From: Thermoleophilia bacterium UBA6103 | GTDB taxonomy: Bacteria; Actinomycetota; Thermoleophilia; UBA2241 | Length of the DNA: 22,483 bases | Reading direction: 5' to 3' | Assembly: GCA_002423545.1 (NCBI GenBank) | Contig: DIWP01000053.1 | Span: 1 to 22,483 of the forward strand | In this document: in pieces, positions 7,712-15,190 of the stretch | How positions within the stretch are numbered: the first letter of the stretch is position 1 | Layout of the letters: each line of letters opens with the position of its first letter | Made by a program: the position numbers and the translations under genes | Notes under the pieces: generated by a model | Seen by the model: the letters and a program-made list of their open reading frames with translations, nothing else | Told to the model about the DNA's origin: nothing | Databases searched by the model: none

Positions 7712-7737
7712 AGCGACGGATGCCCGAGTGCGTCGCT
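7712..7737. repeat. Inverted repeat in divergent SRPBCC/HAD promoter region
   Basis: AGCGACG (7712-7718) and CGTCGCT (7731-7737) are exact reverse complements with a 12-nt centre, located between two divergently transcribed genes and about 25 bp upstream of the HAD -10 box. The position suits an operator or the -35 region, but a regulator cannot be named. Confidence 0.3.
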
Positions 7738-7759
7738 ACACGGCGCGCCCATCTGCTTC

Positions 7760-7768
7760 TGGTACCCT
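7760..7768 (+). promoter_or_regulatory. Extended -10 of the HAD gene, leaderless
   Basis: TGGTACCCT is an extended -10 (TGn plus TACCCT) that ends 6 nt before the GTG at 7775-7777. No Shine-Dalgarno sequence precedes that codon. Transcription would therefore start at the initiation codon, as in leaderless actinobacterial genes. Confidence 0.45.
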
Positions 7769-7774
7769 TGCACC

Positions 7775-8539
7775 GTGATCCGAGCCGTCACCCTTGACTT
7801 CTGGAACACCCTCTTCGTCGATCGCCGTGGGCGAGAGCGCGAGCGCGAGCGGGCAGACCTGCTGCGTGCCGAGCTGACGGCTGCCGGCCTCACGGCGGCA
7901 GACCACGTCATCTTCGACAGCCTGGCGGCAGGCTTCCAGTTCTTCGACGAGGTGTGGCAGCGAGAGGTACGCACCCCCTCGTGTCGGGAGATCCTCGATG
8001 CGACGCTGATCCACCTCGGCGCCGACCTGCCGGTGGAGAGTCGCGAGCAGCTCACCACCCGTTTCGAGGAGCTGCTGCTCAAGTCGCCGCCCGACGAGAT
8101 ACCCGGCGCCGCCCACATGGTGCGGCGACTGGCGGAGAGCTACCGGCTGGCCATCATCTCAGACACCGGCTACTCGCCCGGGCGGGTGCTGCGTGCGATC
8201 CTCGCGGAGCACGGCATGCTCGGGTACATCGACCACCTCTACTTCTCCGATGAAGGTGGTCGCGCCAAGCCCGACAAGCTGGTCTTCAGGGACGTGCTCG
8301 AGCGACTCGGCGTCGCTGCGGCGGAGGCGGTGCACGTCGGCGACATAGCGCGCACAGACATCGTCGGCGCGCACGCGGCCGGCATGTGGGCCATCCACTT
8401 CGTCGGCATCAACGACCACGACGCTCCGACCTCGACCGCCGACGCGCTGACACGCCGCCTCGACGACGTACCGGCCCTGATCGGCGACCTGACGTGCCCC
8501 GGTTGCAGCCTGCCCGGCGCCGGTCGCCGCGAACGCTGA
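7775..8539 (+). CDS. HAD superfamily (IA-type) hydrolase, DxWNT variant
   Basis: A 254-residue haloacid-dehalogenase-fold protein, probably a small-molecule phosphatase or related hydrolase of the cytoplasm. Motif I is LDFWNTLF with nucleophile Asp8, but the usual second Asp (+2) is Trp10. Motif II is IISDTG (Ser129), motif III AKPDK (Lys165) and motif IV VHVGDIARTDIVGA (Asp190, Asp195). The helical cap lies between about 17 and 105 and includes a charged RGRERERERA run. A CPGC (241-244) near the end could bind metal or form a disulfide. I chose the GTG at 7775 because motif I must lie near the N-terminus and a leaderless -10 box precedes it; the open frame extends upstream to 7598 without HAD content. 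A second HAD gene follows 48 nt later, probably in one transcript. Confidence 0.85.
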   Translation: MIRAVTLDFWNTLFVDRRGRERERERADLLRAELTAAGLTAADHVIFDSLAAGFQFFDEVWQREVRTPSCREILDATLIHLGADLPVESREQLTTRFEELLLKSPPDEIPGAAHMVRRLAESYRLAIISDTGYSPGRVLRAILAEHGMLGYIDHLYFSDEGGRAKPDKLVFRDVLERLGVAAAEAVHVGDIARTDIVGAHAAGMWAIHFVGINDHDAPTSTADALTRRLDDVPALIGDLTCPGCSLPGAGRRER

Positions 8540-8566
8540 TCGCCGGCCATCGCATCCCACCCAGCC

Positions 8567-8600
8567 GACCGTGAGAGCACCGAGACCGTGAGCGCACCGG
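8567..8600 (+). repeat. Imperfect 17-bp tandem duplication over the second HAD start
   Basis: Two adjacent 17-bp units, GACCGTGAGAGCACCGA (8567-8583) and GACCGTGAGCGCACCGG (8584-8600), match at 15 of 17 bases. The second supplies the GTG start of the following HAD gene. The first supplies a GTG in another frame that opens a six-codon reading frame (M-R-A-P-R-P) ending at 8591. Confidence 0.7.
8571..8591 (+). CDS. Possible 6-codon leader peptide coupled to the second HAD gene
   Basis: GTG AGA GCA CCG AGA CCG TGA encodes MRAPRP and its TGA overlaps the GTG of the downstream HAD gene as GTGA. The same type of overlap joins real genes elsewhere in this window. No Shine-Dalgarno sequence is seen for either, so the minicistron might deliver ribosomes to the HAD start. 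Purely inferential and short enough to arise by chance. Confidence 0.2.
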   Translation: MRAPRP

Positions 8601-9181
8601 AGCATCGAGACCAGAGACCGGGACGCATCAGCGTGATCGCCTTCGACTGGGGCGGCACGCTCATGGAAGATCCCGGCACCTGGTCCGGCCCCATGGCCCA
8701 CTGGCCGCGGGTCGCGGCGGTGCCGCATGCCGCCGAGGTGCTCGCCGCCCTGGCGGCGGCCCGCTATCGGCTCGTTGTGGCCACCAACGCCGACGAATCC
8801 GATGCGGCCCTGGTGCTGGCCGCGCTGGCGCGCGTGGGACTCCACGAGCACATCTCGGCGGTCTTCTCGTCAGCCGACCTCGGCGTCCAGAAGCCCGGCC
8901 GCCGCTTCTACGACGCGATGGTCGCACGCCTGGCCGTGCGGCCCGAGGAGACGATCATGGTCGGCGACAGCTACGCCAACGACGTGGCCGGAGCTGCCGC
9001 CGCCGGCTTGCGCGCCGTCTGGCTCAACCGTCAGCGGCAGCCGCGACCGCGACCGCAGGCTGCCGCCGATGCCGAAGTGCGATCGCTGGCCGAACTGCCG
9101 GCGGCGATCGACCGGCTGGCTGCCGGCGGTCGTCGTACCGCAGCCACCGGCGAGCGGCCCTCCGGTGGCGGCGCCGGCTAG
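8588..9181 (+). CDS. HAD superfamily hydrolase, DxGGT variant
   Basis: A 197-residue HAD-fold hydrolase, cytoplasmic, with no large cap (only about 40 residues between motifs I and II). Motif I is AFDWGGTL with Asp20 as nucleophile and Gly22 instead of the usual second Asp. Motif II is VVATNAD (Thr66), motif III GVQKPGRRFY (Lys102) and motif IV IMVGDSYANDVAGA (Asp127, Asp132). The last ~50 residues are Arg/Pro/Ala/Gly-rich without clear structure. It follows the first HAD gene by 48 nt. The GTG at 8588 sits in a 17-bp duplication and has no Shine-Dalgarno sequence. The TAG stop (9179-9181) overlaps the stop of the convergent gene. Substrate unknown; both HAD proteins of the pair lack the +2 Asp, so either could be other than a classic phosphatase. 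Confidence 0.82.
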   Translation: MSAPEHRDQRPGRISVIAFDWGGTLMEDPGTWSGPMAHWPRVAAVPHAAEVLAALAAARYRLVVATNADESDAALVLAALARVGLHEHISAVFSSADLGVQKPGRRFYDAMVARLAVRPEETIMVGDSYANDVAGAAAAGLRAVWLNRQRQPRPRPQAAADAEVRSLAELPAAIDRLAAGGRRTAATGERPSGGGAG

Positions 9182-10431
9182 AGCGACGGGGCCGCGTCCG
9201 GCGTCAGACTCGGAGCCGGGGTCGGCGTGGCGGTGGGGGTCGGCGTCGGCGTGGGGGTCGGCGTCGGCTCGGGGACCGGCCGCAGGTAGGGCCGGGAGCG
9301 GCGCCACACCTGCTTGAGCATCCTGTTCGTGAGGCTCGGGCGCGGGTGGATGCCGTCGAAGAACCCGTTCGGCCAGCCACGGAACGACGCCGGCGAGGTG
9401 AAATCGAGCAGCTTGAAGTCCAGGGTCTTGTCGAGGTGGCGGAAGAAGCGCCGCACCTCTGCGCGTCGCTGTTTCCAGCCACGACCACTGATGACGCGCC
9501 GCAGATCGGGGTGGTAGGGGGTGAGGACGATGACCGGACGCACCCCCCACTCGTTCATCTGCCTGATGCCCTCGCGGACGAAGTAGGCGGGTGTACCGCG
9601 GATGGCGCGGAAGCCTTTCGGATAGATGAGGCGGAAGTAGTAGATGCTCGAGACCAGACAGCGCTTGAGGTTGTAGCCCTCGGAGGCATAGTAGTCGCGG
9701 ATGCCCCAGATCAGATAGCCGTCTTTGCGATAGACCATGCGATAGCCGTACGAGCGGGCGCGGCTGCTCCTGGCTCCGACGATCTGCTGAGCCGGCGTCG
9801 GGATAGACCCGCGAAGCGCCTGTCCGGCCGCATCGAAGAGCGGCAGATCGTCTTCGGCGAAGGACGCCCCGCCGACACCGCTCCTCGTCGCGTCGCCGCC
9901 ACCGTCTTCTCGCAGAACGCGCTTCTGGAACTGTTCGGGGAGGTACTCCATGAGCCGCGGGACGGTCCTGAGCTTCGGCTGCAGCTGGGAGCGCCGCAGC
10001 TGTTCCATGTCGAGCAGCCAGATGTAGCGCTGCGTCGTGCCCGGATAGAGGTCTCGCGTCAGGTGCATGAACGCGTACGCCTCGGCCGGCGTGCCCGACG
10101 AGACGGCACAGTTGAACCCCCGCAGGCCGGTGAGCCTGCGCAGATAGGCCGGGTCGGCACGCATCGCCCGCGACGAGCCGAAGATGAGCAGCTCCGGCGC
10201 CTGCCCGAGAGCCTCCAGGAGACGGATCTTGTTGGCCCTGGTGGCCTCCGGCTTCGCCCAGGCCGAAGACGGCGCCGCGATCGCAACGGCGCCGAGCAAC
10301 ACCACCGCCGACAGCAGCGCACCGACCATCAGTGCGACAGCCGTGACGACCTGCCGGAACAGCGACGCCGCGATCGAGCCACAGCGACGACCGGACGGCC
10401 GGGCGGCCCCGAGGAGCGCCCCAGCGGCCAT
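9178..10431 (-). CDS. Exported SGNH-like hydrolase paralogue with Thr-Pro repeat tail
   Basis: A 417-residue exported protein. Residues 1-59 contain a basic segment and a hydrophobic core (VVTAVALMVGALLSAVVLLG) ending in APSSAWA, a plausible signal peptide or anchor. The body has SGNH/GDSL-type features: LLIFGSSRAM (81-90; Ser86 or Ser87 as nucleophile), GFNCAVSSGTPAEAYAF (105-121), PVIVLTPYHP (299-308) and a terminal FFDGIHPRP (357-365; Asp359 and His362 as the DxxH pair). The family includes polysaccharide O-acetyl esterases and acetyltransferases, so a cell-envelope glycan role is likely but inferred. The tail 388-407 is a Thr-Pro repeat. The ATG (10431) overlaps the TGA of the upstream paralogue by one base (TGATG). 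Frame content upstream to 10611 belongs to that paralogue's shadow, so this start was chosen. Confidence 0.75.
   Translation of the reverse strand: MAAGALLGAARPSGRRCGSIAASLFRQVVTAVALMVGALLSAVVLLGAVAIAAPSSAWAKPEATRANKIRLLEALGQAPELLIFGSSRAMRADPAYLRRLTGLRGFNCAVSSGTPAEAYAFMHLTRDLYPGTTQRYIWLLDMEQLRRSQLQPKLRTVPRLMEYLPEQFQKRVLREDGGGDATRSGVGGASFAEDDLPLFDAAGQALRGSIPTPAQQIVGARSSRARSYGYRMVYRKDGYLIWGIRDYYASEGYNLKRCLVSSIYYFRLIYPKGFRAIRGTPAYFVREGIRQMNEWGVRPVIVLTPYHPDLRRVISGRGWKQRRAEVRRFFRHLDKTLDFKLLDFTSPASFRGWPNGFFDGIHPRPSLTNRMLKQVWRRSRPYLRPVPEPTPTPTPTPTPTATPTPAPSLTPDAAPSL
9211..9267 (-). repeat. Thr-Pro coding microsatellite
   Basis: A 6-bp-period G/C/T repeat encoding alternating Thr and Pro (residues about 389-407 of the SGNH-like protein), interrupted once by Ala-Thr. 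Such tracts are prone to slippage and encode stiff extended linkers at the cell surface. The end of the protein beyond it is only about ten residues (SLTPDAAPSL). Confidence 0.75.
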
Positions 10432-11459
10432 CACCTGAGCAGGTCGCCGGTGCGCGCGATCACTCTCTGCAACAGCATCCTCGACATGGTCGTCCGCATG
10501 TGGACACCGTCGTAGAACCCGGACTTCCAGCCGCCGAACCTCTCGATCGTGGTCATGTCCAGCAGCGCGAAATCCAGCCCGCTGCGCTGCAGCCGCTTCA
10601 GATAGTTCCACACCTGACGGCGACGCTTCGTGTAGCCGCGCTCAGTGATGTACGTGTGGAGGTTCGGGTGATAAGGCGTGAGGACGATCACCGGATACGA
10701 GCCCCACTGGTCCATGAGCGTCAACGTACGCTTCATGAACCACTTCGGCGTCCCGTACAGCCTGGGATAGCCGAGAGGATAGATCGACTTGTACTTGTAG
10801 CGTGAGTAGGCCAGTCCCTTGTTGAGCGTCCGGCCGCGAGGCCGCCAGTAGTCGTAGCGATTCCAGCGCAGCCAGCCGTCGGGGTCGACCACGTCGATCT
10901 TGCCCCAGGGCTCCGGCGGCACCGGCCCGGGCAGTGGAGCCGGCGTCAGCGTCTGCCCGGCGTAGGGCGACGGGAAGCCGGCAGGGATGAACTTGGCCAG
11001 CTCCGGCTGAGCGAAGATGACCCGGCTGATGGTCTTGTGGCGGAACTGCTCCACGTCGAGAAACCAGACGTAGCGCTGCGTGGTGCCGGGGAAGCGCTCG
11101 CGGATGTAGTGCGCGAAGCAGTAGGCGTCGACGATGCTGCCCGACGAGACAGCGGCGTTGAAGCCGATCCTGCCGGTGATAGCCTGGTAGTCCCCGGGGC
11201 TCACGCGCATCGCCCGCGACGAGCCGAAGAAGACGGTGTGCGGCGCCGCGGCGAGCTTCTTGAGGGCGCCGAGCTTGGCCACCCGCGTCGATTCCTGTGT
11301 GGGGACGGTCGACGTCGGAGCCGGCGTGGGCTCGGTAGCAGCAGCGACCGGCACCATGCCGGGCAAGGCCGGCGCCACCGTTGCACAGCAGGCCGCCAGG
11401 CCGATCGCGGCGCGGCGCGCCCACCCCTCCCGCGGCAGGAGCCGCCGGCGCTGCCTCAC
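10431..11459 (-). CDS. Exported SGNH-like hydrolase paralogue
   Basis: A 342-residue exported protein, paralogous to the gene that follows it. The start is GTG at 11457-11459 because AAGGAGGGGAT stands directly before it; the open frame reaches 11555 but has no such signal. Residues 1-42 form a signal peptide (RRR, then AAIGLAACCATVAPALPGMVPVAAA), followed by a short Thr/Pro linker (EPTPAPTSTVPT). Shared motifs are FFGSSRAMR (77-85), GFNAAVSSG (99-107), PGTTQRYVWFLDVEQFR (124-140), YPVIVLTPYHPNL (255-267) and GFYDGVH (314-320, Asp317 and His320). These fit the SGNH serine nucleophile and DxxH block. A Pro-rich insert (PAPLPGPVPPEP, 173-184) differs between the copies. The likely role is modification of envelope glycan by esterase or acyltransferase action. 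It lies 131 nt downstream of gltX. Confidence 0.75.
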   Translation of the reverse strand: MRQRRRLLPREGWARRAAIGLAACCATVAPALPGMVPVAAATEPTPAPTSTVPTQESTRVAKLGALKKLAAAPHTVFFGSSRAMRVSPGDYQAITGRIGFNAAVSSGSIVDAYCFAHYIRERFPGTTQRYVWFLDVEQFRHKTISRVIFAQPELAKFIPAGFPSPYAGQTLTPAPLPGPVPPEPWGKIDVVDPDGWLRWNRYDYWRPRGRTLNKGLAYSRYKYKSIYPLGYPRLYGTPKWFMKRTLTLMDQWGSYPVIVLTPYHPNLHTYITERGYTKRRRQVWNYLKRLQRSGLDFALLDMTTIERFGGWKSGFYDGVHMRTTMSRMLLQRVIARTGDLLR

Positions 11460-11590
11460 ATCCCCTCCTTGCCATCTCGCGACCGCCGTGCGCGAAGAGC
11501 CGAGCGACGACGATTCTCTAGGTACGAATCCATCATCGGAAACGGCGCCCTCCACCTGAACTTTACAGGAGCGGGGCCCGATCCCTGCGG

Positions 11591-13123
11591 TCAGAGCAGC
11601 GACGCCGCCGCCTCCAGACGCCGTACCGCATCCTCACGCCCCAGCAGCCACAGCGACTCGAAGAGGCCGGGGGTGACCGTCTGCCCGCTCATGCCCAGTC
11701 GCAGCGCCGCGAACACGGCCTTGGGCTTCACCTCAAGCTGGGTCGGCAGCCCGCGCACCAGGGCCTCGACGCCCTCCAGGTGCCACCCCTCGAGTGCGCT
11801 CAGCCCCGCGGCGGCCGCCTGCAACGTCTGCCGGGCGCCGGCGGTGCCGCGCAGGCGCTCCAGTGCATCGCCGTGCAACCGCAGCGGGTGGAAGAACCAG
11901 GCGGCCAGACCGGCCACGTCAGAGAGCAGCTCGATCTTCTCCTGGACCAGCGGCGCGACGGCGCGCGTCAGCTCCTCCTGCCGCGGCTCCGGCGCGACCG
12001 CCGTGCCGGGGATGGGGGCCACGTCAGGAGCCACCCACCGCTGCGGGTCGCCGTAGAAGCCGGCGCGCGTGAGGTACTCGACCAGGCGCTCGCCGAGCGC
12101 CGCCGCATCGAGCTCGCGGATGTACCGTGCGTTCATCCAGCGCAGCTTGTCGGGATCGAAGATGCTGGCGCTTCTGCCGAGCTGCTCGACGTCGAAGCGG
12201 TCGACCAGGTCGGCGAGGGTCCAGCCGATCATCGACTCGTCGAACTCCGTGCTCAGGAAGCAGAGGTAGTTGCGCACGACCTCCGGCAGGTAGCCCATCG
12301 CCGTGAGCTGTTCGAGTTGCGTGGCGCCGTGACGCTTGGAGAGCTTCTTCTTGTCTGTGCCGAACAACAACGGCATGTGGAGGAAGCTCGGCACCGGGGC
12401 GCCGAGCGCCCGGTAGATCAGGATCTGCTTGGGCGTGTTGCTGATGTGGTCGTCGCCGCGGATGACATGGGTGATCTCCATGGTGACATCGTCGACCACC
12501 ACCGCAAGGTTGTAGGTGATGGTGCCGTCGGAGCGTTGGACGATGAAATCGCCGATGGTGTCGTTGTCGACCTCGACCGGTCCGCGCAGCATGTCGTGGA
12601 ACGAGGTGACGCCGTCGGGGACACGGAAGCGCAACGTCCAGGGCTCGCCGGCGGCGATGCGCCGCTCCGCCTCACCGGACGACAGCTCGCGGCAGGCGCC
12701 ACCGTACACCCAGGAGCGCTTCTCGGCCTGCGCCCGTTGCCGCTCGGCCTCAAGCTGCTCGGCGCTGCAGAAGCACGGGTAGAGCCACCCGTCGTCGCGC
12801 AGCCGGCGGACGTGCTCGGCGTAGATGTGATGCCGCTCGGTCTGACGATAGGGACCGTGAGACCCGGGCTTGCCGGGCCCCTCATCCCAGTCCAGCCCCA
12901 TCTCGCTCAGGGAGGTGACGATCTGGGCGATCGCTTCGTCGGTGGAGCGGGACAGGTCGGTGTCTTCGATGCGCAGGATGAAGATGCCGCCGTGGCGACG
13001 AGTGAAGACGTAGTTGTACAGCGCCGTGCGCGCCCCGCCGAGGTGCAGGTAGCCGGTCGGCGAGGGTGCGAATCGCACGCACACGGCGCCGCTGAAGGCG
13101 GCCGAAGTCGGTGAGTCCCGCAT
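11591..13123 (-). CDS. gltX: Glutamyl-tRNA synthetase
   Basis: Complete 510-residue class Ic enzyme charging tRNA-Glu, which also feeds tetrapyrrole synthesis where the C5 route is used. VRFAPSPTGYLHLGG (16-30) is the HIGH region with the HLGG variant. FILRIEDTDLSRS (48-60) follows. A CFC (117-119) with Tyr140 and Cys144 marks the zinc-binding-like insertion in which not all ligands are cysteines. NLAVVVDDVTMEITHVIRG (205-223) and KKLSKRHG (259-266, the KMSKS loop) are typical of bacterial GluRS. The helical anticodon-binding domain occupies about 330-510. Length is close to the usual 470-500 residues. The ATG has no Shine-Dalgarno sequence; a TATCAT -10 box ends 9 nt upstream, consistent with near-leaderless initiation. 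The start is 115 nt downstream of the HAD-IIB stop, so it probably begins a new transcript. Confidence 0.97.
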   Translation of the reverse strand: MRDSPTSAAFSGAVCVRFAPSPTGYLHLGGARTALYNYVFTRRHGGIFILRIEDTDLSRSTDEAIAQIVTSLSEMGLDWDEGPGKPGSHGPYRQTERHHIYAEHVRRLRDDGWLYPCFCSAEQLEAERQRAQAEKRSWVYGGACRELSSGEAERRIAAGEPWTLRFRVPDGVTSFHDMLRGPVEVDNDTIGDFIVQRSDGTITYNLAVVVDDVTMEITHVIRGDDHISNTPKQILIYRALGAPVPSFLHMPLLFGTDKKKLSKRHGATQLEQLTAMGYLPEVVRNYLCFLSTEFDESMIGWTLADLVDRFDVEQLGRSASIFDPDKLRWMNARYIRELDAAALGERLVEYLTRAGFYGDPQRWVAPDVAPIPGTAVAPEPRQEELTRAVAPLVQEKIELLSDVAGLAAWFFHPLRLHGDALERLRGTAGARQTLQAAAAGLSALEGWHLEGVEALVRGLPTQLEVKPKAVFAALRLGMSGQTVTPGLFESLWLLGREDAVRRLEAAASLL

Positions 13124-13132
13124 GGTGTTTCT

Positions 13133-13138
13133 ATGATA
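13133..13138 (-). promoter_or_regulatory. -10 box of gltX, near-leaderless
   Basis: TATCAT on the minus strand ends 9 nt before the gltX ATG, and the intervening AGAAACACC has no Shine-Dalgarno sequence. The predicted transcript would have only about 2-4 untranslated bases. No good -35 hexamer was found. Confidence 0.45.
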
Positions 13139-13238
13139 GCGCAGTCGGCGGTGAATCCAGGCGGATCCCGCCGATGGCCGCGAGGGGCATGGCGACCGCC
13201 CCGACGACGGAGACGCGCCGAAGGCTCCAGAGGGACGG

Positions 13239-14003
13239 TCAGAGATCGCGATGAAGGTGGTCGCGAAGATACGCGGCCAGGCCGTCCATGGGCAGCGTCA
13301 CATCCGCGGCTTCCCGACAGTCGGCGGTTGCAGCACCGACGACGACCGAGTGCCCGGCACAGCGCAACATCGCCAAGTCCAAGCGGTCGTCTCCGCAAGC
13401 GGTCACGTGGTCCGGCGGGACACCACGACGTTCGGCGATGAGTCGCAACGCCTCCTCCTTGACGGCCAGCCGGTGACGGACATCCAACCTTGCCGCCATG
13501 GGCCGATCGATGCGTGCCACCCCGATGTCCAGGGCGCCCAGACGTGCGACGGCGGCGTCGACCACGGCCTCGGGGCCGGTCGCCAGAAGGCGCGTCGCCG
13601 GCCCTCGAGCGCCGCCGGCGTGACCGGTCGGCGGGTCCGAGCGCTTGCCGGACAGCCGCCAGCCCCCCCAGTACCAGGTGACATCGAGCGCGCAGCCCTT
13701 CAGCTCTGCCGCGATGGACGCAGCAACAGCGGAAGGCAGACGGAGATGACGCACGCATACGCGGCGATCGAGATCGACCACCAGAGCCCCGTGATAGGCG
13801 GCCAGGACGTCGGGACGCAGACCCACGCGGCCGAGCAGCCTGCGTGCCGAGGCATACGGCCGACCGGTACACACGGCGAAGAGCACGCCCGAGGCCTGGA
13901 GGTCGCGCAGGGCGGCGCCGACGCCCGTCGCAGCGGCCCCCCCGGCGTCGACCAGCGTCCCGTCCAGGTCGCACACGAGGAGATGCCGCGGCGCCGGGAT
14001 CAC
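13239..14003 (-). CDS. HAD-IIB (Cof-type) phosphatase
   Basis: A 254-residue Cof/SPP-like HAD phosphatase acting on small phosphorylated metabolites such as sugar phosphates. Motif I VCDLDGTLVD (10-19) has both Asp12 and Asp14. Motif II is AVCTGRPY (43-50, Thr46), Lys182 lies in RLAVKEEALR, and motif IV is ACGDDRLDLAML (202-213), all in HAD-IIB order with the C2 cap about residues 80-175. Unlike the two HAD genes at 7775-9181, it keeps the full catalytic set. The GTG start (14001-14003) overlaps the TGA of the MocA-HD gene by 4 nt, so it is translationally coupled to the molybdenum-cofactor cluster. A phosphatase there is unusual and may remove a nucleotide or phosphate by-product, but no direct evidence exists. 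Confidence 0.85.
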   Translation of the reverse strand: MIPAPRHLLVCDLDGTLVDAGGAAATGVGAALRDLQASGVLFAVCTGRPYASARRLLGRVGLRPDVLAAYHGALVVDLDRRVCVRHLRLPSAVAASIAAELKGCALDVTWYWGGWRLSGKRSDPPTGHAGGARGPATRLLATGPEAVVDAAVARLGALDIGVARIDRPMAARLDVRHRLAVKEEALRLIAERRGVPPDHVTACGDDRLDLAMLRCAGHSVVVGAATADCREAADVTLPMDGLAAYLRDHLHRDL

Positions 14004-15190
14004 AGTGCGGGCTGCATATCGGACGGCGTGCGGCGACCGTCGCAGCGACCGATGATGTCCCCGATCGGCGACCCCACGAGCGCCTCGACCGATCGCGCCA
14101 GGCTCACCGCCGCCGCCAGACGCCGACGGGCGGCGGCGACGGCATCGGGGTCGCGGCGGAAGCGTTCCACGCTCTCGACCAGCCTGTGCTCGAGCGAGAC
14201 GGCGCCCACGCCGAGCACGAGCTTGTCGGCCAGATACAGCACGTCGGCCTCTCCGGGGAGCTCCGGCAGCGGCAGCGCCGGATCCATATGGCGGACGACG
14301 ACCGCTGCTACGCGAGGGTAGCCGGCGGCATCGATCAGGCCCGCTCCGGCGGCGGCGTGGTCGTCGGCACCGTCGCCGCGCGCCAGATCGTGCAGCAGCG
14401 CCGCCGATCGCAGGAGCCGTCGATCGAGATACAGACCCGCACCGCGGAGCGCCGTCGCCAGGGCATCGGCGACCCGCGTCACGGCGTCGCAGTGTCGCCG
14501 TACGCGCTCCGGCATGGCGTGGCGCGCCTGCAGGCGGAGGCACTCGCCATCGTCGGGGACTGCCTCGCGGCGTGCCAGGCCGTTCGACCGCTCGTACTGC
14601 TCGGCGTCGTCCATATCCAGACCGACGCACCGATCGCCGACGGGCACCTCCAGCGCCCGCTCGTCCCACTCGGCCAGGACCTGTCGCAGGCCGCCCGGCG
14701 GATTACTTCGCAAAGCGGCCGCCACGACGCGGCGGGACAACAGCGGCGGGTGTCCGCGCACCCCGCGATACACGGGATGGACCACCTCGCAGCCTGCCTC
14801 GCCCGCCTGCGACTGGGCCACACGCACGATGGCGCCGATCGTCTCCGGTCGCACCAGGGCGCAGTCGGCCGGCAGGACGGCGAGCCAGTCCCACGACCGC
14901 TCGCGCCCGAACACCCGCAGCCCGCAGGTCACTGAGGACCACATGCCCCGATGGTAGTCCTGGTTGACGATGGTCCGGACGCCCTCGCCACGCAGCACGG
15001 CGGCGACGTCGTCGGCTCTGTGACCGAGCACGACGACCGGCACGACGCCGATCTCGGTGAACGACCGCGCCGCCCGGACCACGGCCGGCACGCCGGCCAA
15101 CGGCAGCAGCGGCTTGGGAGACCCCATGCGCCGCGAGAGCCCGGCGGCCAGGACGATCCCCGCCGCAGACGGCAGGCGAGTCGGGGTCAC
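14000..15190 (-). CDS. MocA-like molybdopterin nucleotidyltransferase fused to HD domain
   Basis: A 396-residue two-domain cytoplasmic protein. Residues 10-200 form a MobA/MocA-type nucleotidyltransferase: GIVLAAGLSRRMGSPKPLLP (11-30) is the nucleotide-binding signature, LAVLPADCALVRPE (103-116) the metal-binding region, and HPVYRGVRGHPPLLSRR (138-154) the substrate loop. Such proteins attach CMP (MocA) or GMP (MobA) to molybdenum cofactor; MocA fits enzymes of the xanthine dehydrogenase family, the partners of XdhC. Residues 225-385 carry an HD hydrolase domain with HCDAVTRVADAL (His233), LLHDLARGD (His267-Asp268), His278 and ADKLV (Asp323). The HD part may hydrolyse a nucleotide or phosphoester. 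The GTG start overlaps the xdhC stop by 4 nt, and the stop overlaps the next start by 4 nt. The N-terminal frame content upstream of 15190 is shadow of xdhC. Confidence 0.85.
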   Translation of the reverse strand: MTPTRLPSAAGIVLAAGLSRRMGSPKPLLPLAGVPAVVRAARSFTEIGVVPVVVLGHRADDVAAVLRGEGVRTIVNQDYHRGMWSSVTCGLRVFGRERSWDWLAVLPADCALVRPETIGAIVRVAQSQAGEAGCEVVHPVYRGVRGHPPLLSRRVVAAALRSNPPGGLRQVLAEWDERALEVPVGDRCVGLDMDDAEQYERSNGLARREAVPDDGECLRLQARHAMPERVRRHCDAVTRVADALATALRGAGLYLDRRLLRSAALLHDLARGDGADDHAAAGAGLIDAAGYPRVAAVVVRHMDPALPLPELPGEADVLYLADKLVLGVGAVSLEHRLVESVERFRRDPDAVAAARRRLAAAVSLARSVEALVGSPIGDIIGRCDGRRTPSDMQPAL

